Positions 15,373-24,288 are shown, numbered from the stretch's first letter. The stretch: DNA of 51,956 bases from Meiothermus cerbereus DSM 11376 (GCF_000620065.1 NZ_JHVI01000026.1:1-51956); one strand, 5' to 3'. Numbers and translations: made by a program. Notes: generated by a model not told the origin, from the sequence alone.

Positions 15373-17217
15373 CTACACCTTCACCTTACGCAGTTCCAAA
15401 AGCCCCTTCACCGGGTGTTTGCGGTCTATTTCCTGAATCAGGCGCAGCATATACACCACCGCTGCTGCGTCCCAGGCCTGGGGCCTACAGGAGGCCGGAT
15501 ACGGCACCGGCGGCTCTCCTTCGTGCTTGGGGTAGCCCCCCACCAGCTCCGGCAGGCGCCAGTCGGGCTGGGTCATGGCCAGGCGGAAGAGGCCCTCCAT
15601 GGCCTGCAGGGCTTCTTCATAAAAGCCATAGCGCACCAGCCCCCCGATAAACAAGGCGTTGTCGTGCGGCCAGACCGAGCCGTTGTGGTACGAGAGCGGG
15701 TTGTAGCGCACCTCGCCCGCGCCCAGGGTACGCACCCCCCAGCCGCTATAAAGCGCCTCGGAAAACAGGGTCTCGACCAGTTGGGGCGCCACCTCCGCCG
15801 GTACGATGCCGCTCCATAGCAGGTGGCCGGGGTTGGAGGTGAGGATGGCCATGGGTCGTTTTTCACCGTCCAGGCCAGCCGCATAGGTGTTCAGTTCGGG
15901 CAGCCAGAAGGCCTGGTGGAAGCGGGCCTTGAGGGCCTGGGCTTTGGCCTCCCAGCGCGAGGCCCGCTCGTGCTCGCCCAGCACCCGGTAAAACTCCGCC
16001 GCCCCCTGATAGGCCATATAGGCATAGCCCTGCACCTCGCACACCGCAATGGCCCCCTGGGCCAGCGAGCCGTCCTGGTGGCTCTGGGAGTCGAAGGAGT
16101 CTTTCCAGGACTGCACCAGATGGCCCTTCTGGGTGTTGGGGGCATACTCCAGAAAGCCGTCCCGATCGGGGTCGGCGTAGTCGGTCATCCAGGCCAGGGC
16201 AGCCTCCCAGTTGGGTTGCAACTGGCGCACAAAGGCCATATCGCCGGTATCTTTCCAATACTGGTGCAGCAAAATGACGAAGAGCGGGGTGGCGTCTACG
16301 GTGCCGTAGTAGCGGGCAAAAGGCACCTTGCCGGTGCGCGAAAGCTCTCCCTGGCGCATCTCGTGGAGGATTTTGCCGGGGGTCTCGTCCAGAAAGGGGT
16401 TCACCTCGCGGCCCTGGTATTTGGCGAGGTAGGAGAGCACCCCTCGGGTCACATCGTTGGCCCAGGGCTGCATCATATAGGCCGTAAGCAGCGAGTCGCG
16501 GCCAAAAGGGCATACATACCAGGGAATCCCCGCTGCGGGAAAAAGCCCTTCAGGCAGCGAAAACAGCAGGGCCCGCAGGTCAGCAATGGCCTGTTCCAGA
16601 ACCTGCTGGCTGCCCTCACGCTCCATCCGCAAGGGGAAGCGCTGCTGCCATTCTTGGTAGCTGGGCAGGGGCGGGGTGTGGGGCTCAAAGGGGCTCTCGA
16701 AACGGGCTTGCAGGCGCAGGCTGGCCTTCTCTTTAGGGGCCAGGGTCAAACGCCAGCGATAGGCCTCGCTGGGCAGGGGCTCGAAGCGCAGGTGGGTCGC
16801 CAGTTTCAGGCCGTCCTCGGCGGTGTACGAGAGGCCCTCCACCCGCCGCTCCACCTTGTGCCAGCCCTTGGCCTCGAAGAGGTCGGCAAAGTCGGCCTCG
16901 AGGCTGAGCGCAATCTCCAGGGTCTGGGCTTCCAGGGAGGTGTTCTCGAACTCCAGTCGTTCTCGGAACCCGCCCCGCTCCATCTGCAACTCCCGCCGCA
17001 CCCCCACCACCTGGTCGGGGCCCTTAATCCAGCTCCAGTGCTGCACCAGCCGGTCGGGGCGCGGACTTTGTGAGAGCAGCAAGCTAAAACCTGGCAGCTT
17101 CCAGATGTAGCTCGAGAGGTAACGGGTATCGTGTCGGTAGAAACCCTGCTCCCCTCCTTCTACCAGGCCTAGGTCGGACAAAACTGCGTAAGTATCGTCT
17201 TCTTTGAGCGGAAGCAT
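15373..17217 (-). CDS. Glycogen-debranching-type amylo-alpha-1,6-glucosidase
   Basis: 614 aa. An N-terminal beta-sandwich domain (about 1-200, beginning with a GDE_N-like GFYRHDTRYLS) is joined to a C-terminal (alpha/alpha)6 barrel. Diagnostic parts are CPFGRDSLLTAYMM (about 237-250), ARYYGTVDATPLFV (about 299-312), SWKDSFDS, and the late NPLSYHNGSVWPHDNAL (about 529-545), carrying the acid/base residues of this glucosidase clan. It should remove alpha-1,6 branches or related linkages from oligosaccharides in the cytoplasm. It is the last gene of the LacI-binding protein-permease operon, 133 nt after the second permease, so it likely processes the imported sugar. Confidence 0.85.
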   Translation of the reverse strand: MLPLKEDDTYAVLSDLGLVEGGEQGFYRHDTRYLSSYIWKLPGFSLLLSQSPRPDRLVQHWSWIKGPDQVVGVRRELQMERGGFRERLEFENTSLEAQTLEIALSLEADFADLFEAKGWHKVERRVEGLSYTAEDGLKLATHLRFEPLPSEAYRWRLTLAPKEKASLRLQARFESPFEPHTPPLPSYQEWQQRFPLRMEREGSQQVLEQAIADLRALLFSLPEGLFPAAGIPWYVCPFGRDSLLTAYMMQPWANDVTRGVLSYLAKYQGREVNPFLDETPGKILHEMRQGELSRTGKVPFARYYGTVDATPLFVILLHQYWKDTGDMAFVRQLQPNWEAALAWMTDYADPDRDGFLEYAPNTQKGHLVQSWKDSFDSQSHQDGSLAQGAIAVCEVQGYAYMAYQGAAEFYRVLGEHERASRWEAKAQALKARFHQAFWLPELNTYAAGLDGEKRPMAILTSNPGHLLWSGIVPAEVAPQLVETLFSEALYSGWGVRTLGAGEVRYNPLSYHNGSVWPHDNALFIGGLVRYGFYEEALQAMEGLFRLAMTQPDWRLPELVGGYPKHEGEPPVPYPASCRPQAWDAAAVVYMLRLIQEIDRKHPVKGLLELRKVKV

Positions 17218-17350
17218 CGAAAACCTCGTCTACAGGGGGCCAGGTGTCTTCAGCTCGGCAACTCCATGGCGCAGGCTTACCTCCATCGAGCAGCCCAGCC
17301 AAGCGCAACACAAAAAACCCTTCTTCATCTGTTTGCCTGCGGGGTTGGCC

Positions 17351-18730
17351 TCATCCCTTGAGCGCACTGGTGGAGACGCCCTCCACAAAGTAGCGCTGGA
17401 ATACCACAAACAAGATGATAATAGGGATCATGGTCAGAAAGGCGCTGGCCAGCATCAAACCCCAATCACCCGCCACCCCATAGGCGCTGCGAAAGAAAGA
17501 AAGGCCCAGCGGCAGGGTGTAGCTGGCCTGCTGGCCCGAGAGCACCACCGCCGCCTTAAAGAACTCGTTCCACATGCCCTGAAAGGTCAGGATGGTCAGG
17601 GCCCCTAAAGCCGGCGTGGCCATAGGCAGGATAATGCGAAAGAAGGTGGTGATGGGGGTCGCACCGTCAATGAGGGCCGCCTCCTCGATCTCGCGGGGGA
17701 TAGACTCAAAAAACTGCTTCATGATAAACACCGCCCCTGCCCCCACTGCGCTCCACACAATCATGCCCCACAGATTCCCCAGCAAGCCCAGGTCGCGCAG
17801 CACTAAGTAGTTGGAGATGAAGGTAGCCTGACTGGGCACAGTCATGGTAAAGACAATGAAAGCAAACAGGTAATTCTTACCCGGCAGGTACATCCGGGCC
17901 AGGGCATAGCCCCCCAGCGAAGCAAAAAGTAAGGTGGTAAACACCACCGCGACGCAAACAAAAAAGGTATTGGCCGTCCAGCGCAGAAAGAAGCTGGCCC
18001 CAGTGTTGGGGTCGCGGGCCTCATTGAAGACCCGCACATAGTTGCGGAACACGTAGCCAATAAGGCCCGGGGTAACGCTGTCCCAGCTAGCCACCCTTCC
18101 CCGGCGCTCGAGGCGGTTGGGCTCGAGGGTAGCCGCATAGTACTGCTGGCCCCGCGGGGCCTCGATATCCAGGGGTAGCCGGGGAACTACCGGTAGGTTG
18201 GCAGCCCCTTCAAGTTTGGGATAGGTGATGCTAAAGCCATAGGTCACAACCTGCCCTGGTCTGCCCTGTAGCACCATCGGCCGCCGTCGCAGCTCCTCTA
18301 CCGCCGAAACCTGGGCAAACTGCGCGGCCTGCACCTCATCGAAAATGGCCCCCAGGCCGGCCCCAGCCCTTCGAACAGGTACCACAACGGTGGGTTTTTC
18401 GGGCTCCTGGTCTTCGGGCACAAAGTAGCTCACCTCAAAAGGAATACGGGCCCCCGGAGCAAACCCACCCGTCCAGGGGTTGCCCCCCCCAAGCTGGCCC
18501 AGCCGCCAGGCGGCCACCCAGTTTTTGGACTGGGTCTGGGCAAAACTGTAGCGGAAGGGCCACTCCAGCGGGTTATCCTTCAGGCTGCCCAGAAAGGCCA
18601 CATAAAAAGGCCCAATGAAGAAGACCCCTAAAGCCAGCATGGTGCCGTACACCCAGCCCGCCCGGGCCCAGCGCTGGCGGGCCTGGTAGTGTTCGCTTAT
18701 CTTGTGAACCTTCAAAGGTCGCGTTGCCAT
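17351..18730 (-). CDS. Sugar ABC transporter permease, MalG type, with large extra loop
   Basis: 459 aa. The first transmembrane helix (about 26-48) is followed by an unusually long segment of about 160 residues without membrane helices, probably extracytoplasmic. Then come five helices containing the EAA loop EEAALIDGATPITTFFRIILP that docks on the ATPase. Ordinary MalG proteins are about 280-300 aa, so the loop is an insertion. The ATG at 18730 is chosen because GGGGGTGG precedes it; an upstream GTG-type start would overlap the previous gene. It lies 10 nt after the MalF-type gene. No ATPase gene is present in the operon, so a shared MsmK/MalK-like ATPase elsewhere is likely. Confidence 0.87.
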   Translation of the reverse strand: MATRPLKVHKISEHYQARQRWARAGWVYGTMLALGVFFIGPFYVAFLGSLKDNPLEWPFRYSFAQTQSKNWVAAWRLGQLGGGNPWTGGFAPGARIPFEVSYFVPEDQEPEKPTVVVPVRRAGAGLGAIFDEVQAAQFAQVSAVEELRRRPMVLQGRPGQVVTYGFSITYPKLEGAANLPVVPRLPLDIEAPRGQQYYAATLEPNRLERRGRVASWDSVTPGLIGYVFRNYVRVFNEARDPNTGASFFLRWTANTFFVCVAVVFTTLLFASLGGYALARMYLPGKNYLFAFIVFTMTVPSQATFISNYLVLRDLGLLGNLWGMIVWSAVGAGAVFIMKQFFESIPREIEEAALIDGATPITTFFRIILPMATPALGALTILTFQGMWNEFFKAAVVLSGQQASYTLPLGLSFFRSAYGVAGDWGLMLASAFLTMIPIIILFVVFQRYFVEGVSTSALKG

Positions 18731-18740
18731 CCACCACCCC

Positions 18741-19832
18741 CTAGTGGGCCTTCTCCGAGATGCCCAGAGCCCGCTGCAAGAACACAATGGCGAAGGTCAG
18801 ACCGGCCAGAATCAGGGCCGCTGCCGAGGCCAGACCCACCTTGCCCTCCCCACTAAAAACGTTGTTGTAGACGTAGTAAGCCAGCACGATGATGGAGTCC
18901 AGCGGGGCTGCGTCACCCATCAGGGCCACCTGGTCAAACATCTGCAGGGTGCCGATCAGCGAAAGGGTAATCACCAGAAATGTGACCGGGCGCAGCATGG
19001 GCACAGTCACGTTAAAAAACTGCTGCAAGGGGGTTGCGCCGTCAATGGCGGCGGCCTCGTAGAGGCTTTTTGGAATGTCCTGCAGGCCCGCCAGAAAGAT
19101 GAGCATCAGGGTGGGAATGGTGGTGAAGGTGTTCAGGATGATGATGCTCCAAAGCGGGATGGGAATACCCAAAAAGCGGTCGGGGTTGGTGAGCCAGGTA
19201 AACTCGGGCGGACGGGCCTCGAGCGGCCGTACCAGCCCCAGTCCTACCAGCCCCCAGGTCAGGGCCAGTGCCACCAGCAGCGAGATGGTAGCCAGGGCCG
19301 GGTCGAGCCAGGCTAAAGGCACCCCCCGCCACCGCTCCCAGCCCACCTGCACCACCTGGGCCAGCATGAATACGCCCAAAAAGGTAAACAGCACCGGGCT
19401 TACCGAACCCAGGTAGCCCAGAAAGGTGTTCAGGAAGCCGGTTTTCTGGAAAAACCAAATAGCGATTACCGTAACGGCTGCCGAAGAGAGCACGCTGGGG
19501 ATGTAGTAGACCGTGCGAAAGAAGGTGATGCCCCGCAGCCGCTGGTTGAGCACCGCAGCCAGGGCCAGGGCCAAAAAGGTCTGAATGGTCGTGACCACCA
19601 GCATAAAGCTGATGGAGTGGGTGAGGGCCGCCATAAAGCGAGGCTCACGGAACAGCTCGACAAAGTTGGCCAGCCCCACAAAACGACTGGACTGCCCAAT
19701 CAAGGTGGCGTCGGTAAAGCTAAAGCCCACCGTACGCACAAAGGCAAACACAAAGAAAATGCCCAGGTGAATAAGAAACGGAGCCAGAAACAAAAGCGCA
19801 TACAGCGCTTCGGTTCGTTGGGCGCGACGCAT
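18741..19832 (-). CDS. Sugar ABC transporter permease, MalF type
   Basis: 363 aa with about eight hydrophobic segments. The EAA loop YEAAAIDGATPLQQFFNVTVP (about 264) marks the binding-protein-dependent transport permease family. Between the third and fourth core helices there is an additional pair of hydrophobic stretches and a short polar loop (about 160-230), larger than in minimal MalF-like permeases. It forms the membrane channel with the downstream MalG-type protein. TAGGGGG lies shortly before the ATG. A stable 11-bp hairpin separates it from the binding protein gene. Confidence 0.88.
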   Translation of the reverse strand: MRRAQRTEALYALLFLAPFLIHLGIFFVFAFVRTVGFSFTDATLIGQSSRFVGLANFVELFREPRFMAALTHSISFMLVVTTIQTFLALALAAVLNQRLRGITFFRTVYYIPSVLSSAAVTVIAIWFFQKTGFLNTFLGYLGSVSPVLFTFLGVFMLAQVVQVGWERWRGVPLAWLDPALATISLLVALALTWGLVGLGLVRPLEARPPEFTWLTNPDRFLGIPIPLWSIIILNTFTTIPTLMLIFLAGLQDIPKSLYEAAAIDGATPLQQFFNVTVPMLRPVTFLVITLSLIGTLQMFDQVALMGDAAPLDSIIVLAYYVYNNVFSGEGKVGLASAAALILAGLTFAIVFLQRALGISEKAH

Positions 19833-19849
19833 ACATTCCCCCTAGGGGA

Positions 19850-19875
19850 ATGGAGCAGGGCAGCCCCTGCTCCAT
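19850..19875 (-). promoter_or_regulatory. Intercistronic hairpin between binding protein and permease
   Basis: ATGGAGCAGGG (19850-19860) and its exact complement (19865-19875) flank a 4-base loop, in the 56-nt gap after the binding protein gene. No T-run follows. Such hairpins are known to protect the upstream binding-protein mRNA and lower expression of the permease genes; that role is inferred here. Confidence 0.6.
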
Positions 19876-19888
19876 CCCGTCAAACCGC

Positions 19889-21121
19889 CTAGCGCACGAT
19901 GCGGTTTAGCTCGGCCTGGGCATCGGCGATGGCCTGATCAATCGACTTCTTACCACTTATTACCGCCTGCAGGGCCTCGTTAATGGGGCGCATCCAGTTG
20001 CCCCCATCCAGCGCGCCAAACTTGAAGGGCAGCACCGCCCCGCCTACGCTGGTCGAACCCTGGAAGACCACCCGGTTGAGCTCGTTCTCCTTGCCCGGGC
20101 GCTGGAAGATGGGGCTGTTGGCCAGGGCACTGCGGCTGGGAAGGGCCAGGCCGCGGGAGAGAATCCAGTTCTGGGCTTCAGGGCTGGTTAGCTGGCGCAA
20201 CACTTTGGCTGCGGCTTCCTTGTTTCTGGAGGCTGCGTTCATGCTCCACGAAACGGTAAAGATGAAGTTGCCCCGCTGCTTGGTAACCGGGTCGAGGGGG
20301 ATAAAGGTGGTGCCATAGCGCATGTTGGGGGCTTTGTCGCGCAAGAAGCCGCCAATCCAGGCCCCCTCGATGGCTACTGCCGCCTTTTCGGCCCCAAAGC
20401 AGCCGCCCGTCCAGCCCTCACCCAGATCCTGGGCGTATTTGCCGGCCCCGTCCTTGACCAGGCTGGTGTACCACTCGAAGGCCCGGCGGAAGTTGGCGTC
20501 CAGCACGGTGCGACCCTGGGCGTTAAAAGGACGCCAGCCCGTGGCATGGGCGAAGGCCCCAAAGCGGGCATAATCGGCCACTACGCAAAGCCCGGCCACG
20601 TCCTTGAGGGCGCCTTGCACACGCTTTAGCTTATCTTTGAAGGTCTCCCAGGTGTCGGTCTGGTTGGGGTAGGGCACCTTGGCCTCGTCGAAGAGGTCTT
20701 TGTTGAATTGCACAGCCAGGGTGTTGAAGTCCTTGGGCAGACCGTAGACGTTGCCGCGCAGGGTAAAGGCGTTAAGCAGGTTGCGATTGAAAACGGCCAG
20801 TTCTTGCGGGGTGAAGTACTTGTTCAAAGGCTCGACCCGACCCGAAGCAAACAGCGGCTCCGACCAGAAGATGTCCACATAAAAGAGGTCGGCAGCCGTA
20901 CCGGCCGAAAGTGCGTTGAGCAGGGTGGCCCGGTAATCACCCTCGATGCCCTGGTACTCGGCCCGAATGCCTTCTTTTTCCAGCGCCGGGTTCACAATCT
21001 CCCGAACCAGGCTGCTGAGGATTGCGGTATCGTTGCCGCCGAAGCCCTGTAGCTTTACTACCGTTTGCGCTGAGGCCAGGCTCAGCCAAGCCAGGGCCAG
21101 AATTGCCAGTATCTTCTTCAT
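19889..21121 (-). CDS. Extracellular sugar-binding protein
   Basis: 410 aa. A signal peptide (MKKILAILALAWLSLASA, then Q) is cleaved by signal peptidase I. The mature protein has the family 1 solute-binding layout: VKLQGFGGNDTAIL at the start, GTAADLFYVD (about 73-82), YGLPKDFNTLAVQFNKDLF (about 124-142), and the AAVAIEGAWIGGF segment (about 247-259). It captures an oligosaccharide outside the membrane and hands it to the two permeases. AGGAGG upstream fixes the start. The accompanying debranching-type glucosidase suggests a branched or alpha-linked glucan fragment as substrate, but this is inference. Confidence 0.9.
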   Translation of the reverse strand: MKKILAILALAWLSLASAQTVVKLQGFGGNDTAILSSLVREIVNPALEKEGIRAEYQGIEGDYRATLLNALSAGTAADLFYVDIFWSEPLFASGRVEPLNKYFTPQELAVFNRNLLNAFTLRGNVYGLPKDFNTLAVQFNKDLFDEAKVPYPNQTDTWETFKDKLKRVQGALKDVAGLCVVADYARFGAFAHATGWRPFNAQGRTVLDANFRRAFEWYTSLVKDGAGKYAQDLGEGWTGGCFGAEKAAVAIEGAWIGGFLRDKAPNMRYGTTFIPLDPVTKQRGNFIFTVSWSMNAASRNKEAAAKVLRQLTSPEAQNWILSRGLALPSRSALANSPIFQRPGKENELNRVVFQGSTSVGGAVLPFKFGALDGGNWMRPINEALQAVISGKKSIDQAIADAQAELNRIVR

Positions 21122-21175
21122 GGGTTCCTCCTAAAAACATCTCGCCATTTGCCGATTCAACCAGTAATGTGTCGC

Positions 21176-22156
21176 CTAGCCTCCCACCTCCTTCAAGCAG
21201 GTTGTGCCCCGCACCACCAGGCGCACCGGCACCCGCACCCCATAGGGGCGAACCCCCGTCAGGGCTTCCTTGAGCAGGCGTGCGGCGGTACGGGCAATTT
21301 CTGCGATGTCCTGCCGCACGGTGGTGAGTTGTTCGCCCACCTCGGGCAGGTCGTCGTAGCCCACCAGCGAGACGTCCTGCGGCACCCGCTGGCCCAGATC
21401 TTCCAGTGCAGCCAGCGCACCCACCGCCATCTCGTCGGAAGCAGCAAAAAGGGCGCTGAAGCGCAGGCCCCCCTCCCAGGCCTTGCGAACCACCCGGTAA
21501 GCGGTAAGGGTAGAGAAGTCGCCGTCTAGGACCAGCTCGGGACGGTAAGGCACCTGGTAGGCCTCGAGGGCCTGTCGGTAACCGCGCAGCCGTTCCCGTC
21601 CGGCCTGGTGCTGGGGCTGGCCGGTGAGGTGGGCAACCTCACGGTGGCCTAGCTCGAGCAGGTGGCGGGTGGCTGCATAAGCCCCCCCTTCGTCGTCCGG
21701 CGCCACCCAGAAAGCCCCTGGGTATACCCCAACCAACACGTGGGGCGTGCCGGCCTGGGCCAGGGCCTCCAGGCGGGGGTCGTGGTCGTGGGCGCCCAGC
21801 AGGATGTAGCCTTTTGCTGGCCGCAAAGGCAACCCCGCGGGATCGGTGGGGGTCTCCTCCAGGCGCAGCCCCGCCTGCCAGAGCGCTTCGGAGAGGTGCT
21901 CAAACAACAGCACGAAGTAAGGGATGTAGCGCCGCACCCCAGGGGCCAGCAGAATACCCACCGTGTCGCCTTTGCCAGTAAGCTCCCGGGCAGCCTGCAT
22001 GGGCACGTAGCCCAGACGTGCCACCACCTCGAGCACCCGTGTCCGGGTCTCGGGGTGTACCCCCGGTCGCTGGTTCAACACCCGGCTGACCGTGCCGGTA
22101 GATACCCCGGCCAGGCGGGCCACGTCTTGAATGGTGGGGGTTTGTTGGTTCTCCAT
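21176..22156 (-). CDS. LacI-family transcriptional regulator
   Basis: 326 aa. The N-terminus is a LacI helix-turn-helix (TIQDVARLAGVSTGTVSRVLN, 8-28) plus hinge helix (YVPMQAARELTGK). It is followed by a periplasmic-binding-protein-like sugar domain with ALFAASDEMAVGALAALEDLG and DVSLVGYDDLPE near the end. It is the first gene of the sugar operon, 54 nt before the binding protein gene, and probably represses it until the sugar binds. A palindromic operator lies between its own -10 region and its start codon, indicating autoregulation. Confidence 0.92.
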   Translation of the reverse strand: MENQQTPTIQDVARLAGVSTGTVSRVLNQRPGVHPETRTRVLEVVARLGYVPMQAARELTGKGDTVGILLAPGVRRYIPYFVLLFEHLSEALWQAGLRLEETPTDPAGLPLRPAKGYILLGAHDHDPRLEALAQAGTPHVLVGVYPGAFWVAPDDEGGAYAATRHLLELGHREVAHLTGQPQHQAGRERLRGYRQALEAYQVPYRPELVLDGDFSTLTAYRVVRKAWEGGLRFSALFAASDEMAVGALAALEDLGQRVPQDVSLVGYDDLPEVGEQLTTVRQDIAEIARTAARLLKEALTGVRPYGVRVPVRLVVRGTTCLKEVGG

Positions 22157-22167
22157 AGATCTAATTT

Positions 22168-22181
22168 TGTAATCGCTTACA
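22168..22181. promoter_or_regulatory. LacI-type operator 1
   Basis: TGTAATCGCTTACA is a near-palindrome with the central CG typical of LacI-family sites. It lies 12 bases before the lacI ATG on the minus strand and just downstream of an AT-rich -10 region (22191-22200), so bound repressor would block the whole sugar operon. Confidence 0.75.
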
Positions 22182-22266
22182 GATTTTCGTTTATAATAAA
22201 CACAGCCTATGAGACTGTCAATACAGCGATAATATCTTGATATGGCGTGAGCTACTGGGAAGATTT

Positions 22267-22282
22267 TTGTAATCGTTTACAA
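22267..22282. promoter_or_regulatory. LacI-type operator 2
   Basis: TTGTAATCGTTTACAA is a near-perfect 16-bp palindrome, stronger than operator 1 and 100 bp from it (centre to centre). That distance would allow looping by a tetramer. Alternatively it could serve the divergent nucleotidyltransferase gene, which starts 85 bp further on. Confidence 0.72.
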
Positions 22283-22366
22283 CACCTCTGTTTTTCCATC
22301 GCCATCCACCCTGCCTGCAGCTTTTGCACCACGCCACCAGGGGCTGCCTGATAAGATGGGGCCGAC

Positions 22367-23431
22367 ATGAAAGGACTCATTCTTGCCGCTGGACGAGGCA
22401 CCCGGCTTCGCCCCCTAACCCACACACGCCCCAAGCCGGTTATTCGGCTGGCGGGCAAACCCATCATTCGGTATGCGGTAGACAATCTGCTCGAGGCTGG
22501 TATTGCCGAGGTGGGGGTGGTGGTCTCCCCCGACACCATAGAGGACATTAAACTGGCCCTCAAAGACTGTTTGGGTGTACAGATTACCTACATTGTTCAG
22601 GAGGAAGCCCTGGGTATAGCCCACGCGGTCGGCACCGCCAGGGAGTGGCTAGGACAGAGTCCCTTTGTGCTGTATCTGGGTGATAACCTCTTCCAAAGGG
22701 GCATCAAACCCTTTGTGGACGCGTATAGGCCCGGCCTGGGCGCCGTTATCGCCCTGGTGCGGGTGCCTGACCCCAGGCAGTTTGGGGTAGCTGTGCTGGA
22801 GGAAGGGCGCATCAAGCAACTGCTCGAAAAGCCCAAAGAACCCCCCTCCGACCTGGCGGTGGCCGGGGTTTATGTCTTTGGCCCCGTCATTATGGAGATA
22901 ATTGCCAACCTCGAGCCCAGCGCCCGGGGCGAGTACGAGATCACTGATGCCATCCAGGCCCTGGTAGACCAGGGTCACACTGTGCTGGGGCAGGAAATTA
23001 GCGGCTGGTGGAAGGACACCGGACGCCCTGCCGACCTGCTGGATGCCAATCGGCTCTTGCTGGTAGAACAAAAAAGTCCTACCCCGGTTATCGAAGGACA
23101 GGTGTACGAGAGCCAGGTTACCGGCAGGGTGGTTATCGCCAAGGGCGCGGTGGTCAAAAATAGCACCATCCTGGGCCCGGTTCACATAGCCCCAAACGCC
23201 ATTATCGAGGGAGCTTACATTGGGCCTTTCACCTCCGTGGGCCCCAACGCCATCGTCCGACAGGCCGAGGTGGAGTACTCCATTCTGGAAGACGGCGCAG
23301 TGGTGGAGGATGTACCGCTACGGCTGCACGAGTGCATCCTGGGCGTAGGGGCCAGGGTAACGCGTCGCCATGGCCTGCCCAAAGCCCACAAGCTGGTGTT
23401 GGGTGATTTGAGCAGCCTCGAGCTGGCCTGA
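22367..23431 (+). CDS. Glucose-1-phosphate thymidylyltransferase, long form
   Basis: 354 aa. The catalytic domain begins LILAAGRGTRLRPLTHTRPKPVI (NTP-binding GxGxRLxPxT with the following Lys). It continues with LYLGDNLFQ (metal-binding Asp), LLEKPKEPPS, the sugar-binding GEYEITDAI, and WWKDTGRPADLL. From about residue 245 a left-handed beta-helix of hexapeptide repeats (VIEGQVYESQVTGRVVIAKGAVV) makes up the C-terminus. That helix is missing from ordinary RmlA (about 290 aa) but typical of the long form. It should form dTDP-glucose from dTTP and glucose-1-phosphate for cell-surface sugar synthesis; other nucleotidyl-sugar roles are possible. TAAGAT at 22352-22357 is a candidate -10 box. Confidence 0.82.
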   Translation: MKGLILAAGRGTRLRPLTHTRPKPVIRLAGKPIIRYAVDNLLEAGIAEVGVVVSPDTIEDIKLALKDCLGVQITYIVQEEALGIAHAVGTAREWLGQSPFVLYLGDNLFQRGIKPFVDAYRPGLGAVIALVRVPDPRQFGVAVLEEGRIKQLLEKPKEPPSDLAVAGVYVFGPVIMEIIANLEPSARGEYEITDAIQALVDQGHTVLGQEISGWWKDTGRPADLLDANRLLLVEQKSPTPVIEGQVYESQVTGRVVIAKGAVVKNSTILGPVHIAPNAIIEGAYIGPFTSVGPNAIVRQAEVEYSILEDGAVVEDVPLRLHECILGVGARVTRRHGLPKAHKLVLGDLSSLELA

Positions 23432-23530
23432 TATGAACCCCGTCTGAAGCTTTCTGTTTAGGGCAACTCTGGGCGCCGCTTCCGGTGGGGCCCCAGCAAA
23501 AAAAGCAAATCACAGACATTTCTTATGACG
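23431..23530 (+). repeat. Dispersed repeat R2, copy B
   Basis: Begins TGATATGAACCCCGTCTGAA, overlapping the rmlA-like stop codon (TGA at 23429-23431). It continues to GCTTCCGGTGGGGCCCCAGC and ends ATTTCTTATGA. The same two ends occur inverted at 29686-29812, and the right half in shortened form at 15124-15160. The middle differs between copies. No coding potential. Confidence 0.75.
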
Positions 23531-23570
23531 TCTTTAACCTTGCTTGCACACCGCTTTGACATGTGCGGGG

Positions 23571-23576
23571 TATAGT
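23571..23576 (+). promoter_or_regulatory. -10 box for the BON-LysM gene
   Basis: TATAGT lies 18 bases before the ATG at 23595. TTGACA at 23556-23561 is too close (9 bp) to be its partner; TTGCAC at 23544-23549 is 21 bp away. GGTGGAGG at 23581-23588 is the ribosome site. Confidence 0.45.
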
Positions 23577-23594
23577 CGCAGGTGGAGGTGGTTT

Positions 23595-24287
23595 ATGTGG
23601 CCGTTTGGAAAGTCATTGTCCGCTCGAGTTCAGGATGCCATTAACCAGTGGCCCCCCCTGCAGGGACTGGGCCTCACCATTGAAGAAAAAGGGGGAAATG
23701 TCCGTATTACCGGCGCAGTGCCCCGTCAGCCGCACCTGGCCCTTCTGCAGAGCACGGTGGAGGGTGTCAAAGGGGTTAAATCGGTGGATCTGAGCGGGGT
23801 AATTGTTGCCCAGCAAGAGGTTTCCGAGGCCGCAATCGCCGCCGAAGAGGAGGTCATCCGCAAGGCCACCGAGGCCAGCAAGCTAGCCAAAAAGGTGCTC
23901 GCCACCCTGGAAGCCAACAACGAGCTCAAGGACGACCCCATCGCGGTGCTGCAAAAAGGCAGCGGGGTGGTGCTGCAAGGCGCGGTGGACAGCCAGCACG
24001 AGTTCAACCTGGCCGTCCAGCTTGCTAAACAGGCCGGGGCCACCGAAGTAGACGCCAGCGGGCTGAAGGTGGTCGAGGGCGCTAAAGCCAGGTTTGCCGC
24101 CGAGCAGGGTGGGGTCAACATCCCCGACGAGTGGTACACCGTGCAGCCCGGCGACACCCTCTCGGGCATTGCCCTCAAGTTTTATGGTGATGCCTCCCGC
24201 GAGAGCTACATGAAAATAGCCCGGGCCAACAACATCGCCAACCCCGACCTGATCCGGGTGGGACAGAAACTGCAAATCCCCCGATAG
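23595..24287 (+). CDS. BON and LysM domain protein
   Basis: 230 aa without a signal peptide. Residues about 8-70 form one BON-like phospholipid-binding domain (VRITGAVPRQPHLALLQSTV). A charged helical linker follows, then a second BON-like unit (VVLQGAVDSQHEFNLAVQLAK, about 118-150). Residues about 178-230 are a LysM domain (YTVQPGDTLSGIALKFYGDA...IRVGQKLQIPR). This matches the YgaU/Kbp-type layout, cytoplasmic or cell-envelope proteins linked to osmotic stress and K+ sensing in E. coli. The ATG at 23595 has GGTGGAGG upstream; an earlier in-frame start would run through the promoter. It is followed by a structured RNA candidate and a strong terminator. Confidence 0.85.
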   Translation: MWPFGKSLSARVQDAINQWPPLQGLGLTIEEKGGNVRITGAVPRQPHLALLQSTVEGVKGVKSVDLSGVIVAQQEVSEAAIAAEEEVIRKATEASKLAKKVLATLEANNELKDDPIAVLQKGSGVVLQGAVDSQHEFNLAVQLAKQAGATEVDASGLKVVEGAKARFAAEQGGVNIPDEWYTVQPGDTLSGIALKFYGDASRESYMKIARANNIANPDLIRVGQKLQIPR

Positions 24288-24288
24288 G

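Noticed and set aside
15823-17073. 416-codon plus-strand frame
   Set aside because: Antisense to the glucosidase gene, whose motifs are unambiguous; no ribosome site and no recognisable domain.
23556-23561. TTGACA as -35 box of the LysM gene
   Set aside because: Only 9 bp from the TATAGT box, too close for sigma-70-type spacing.
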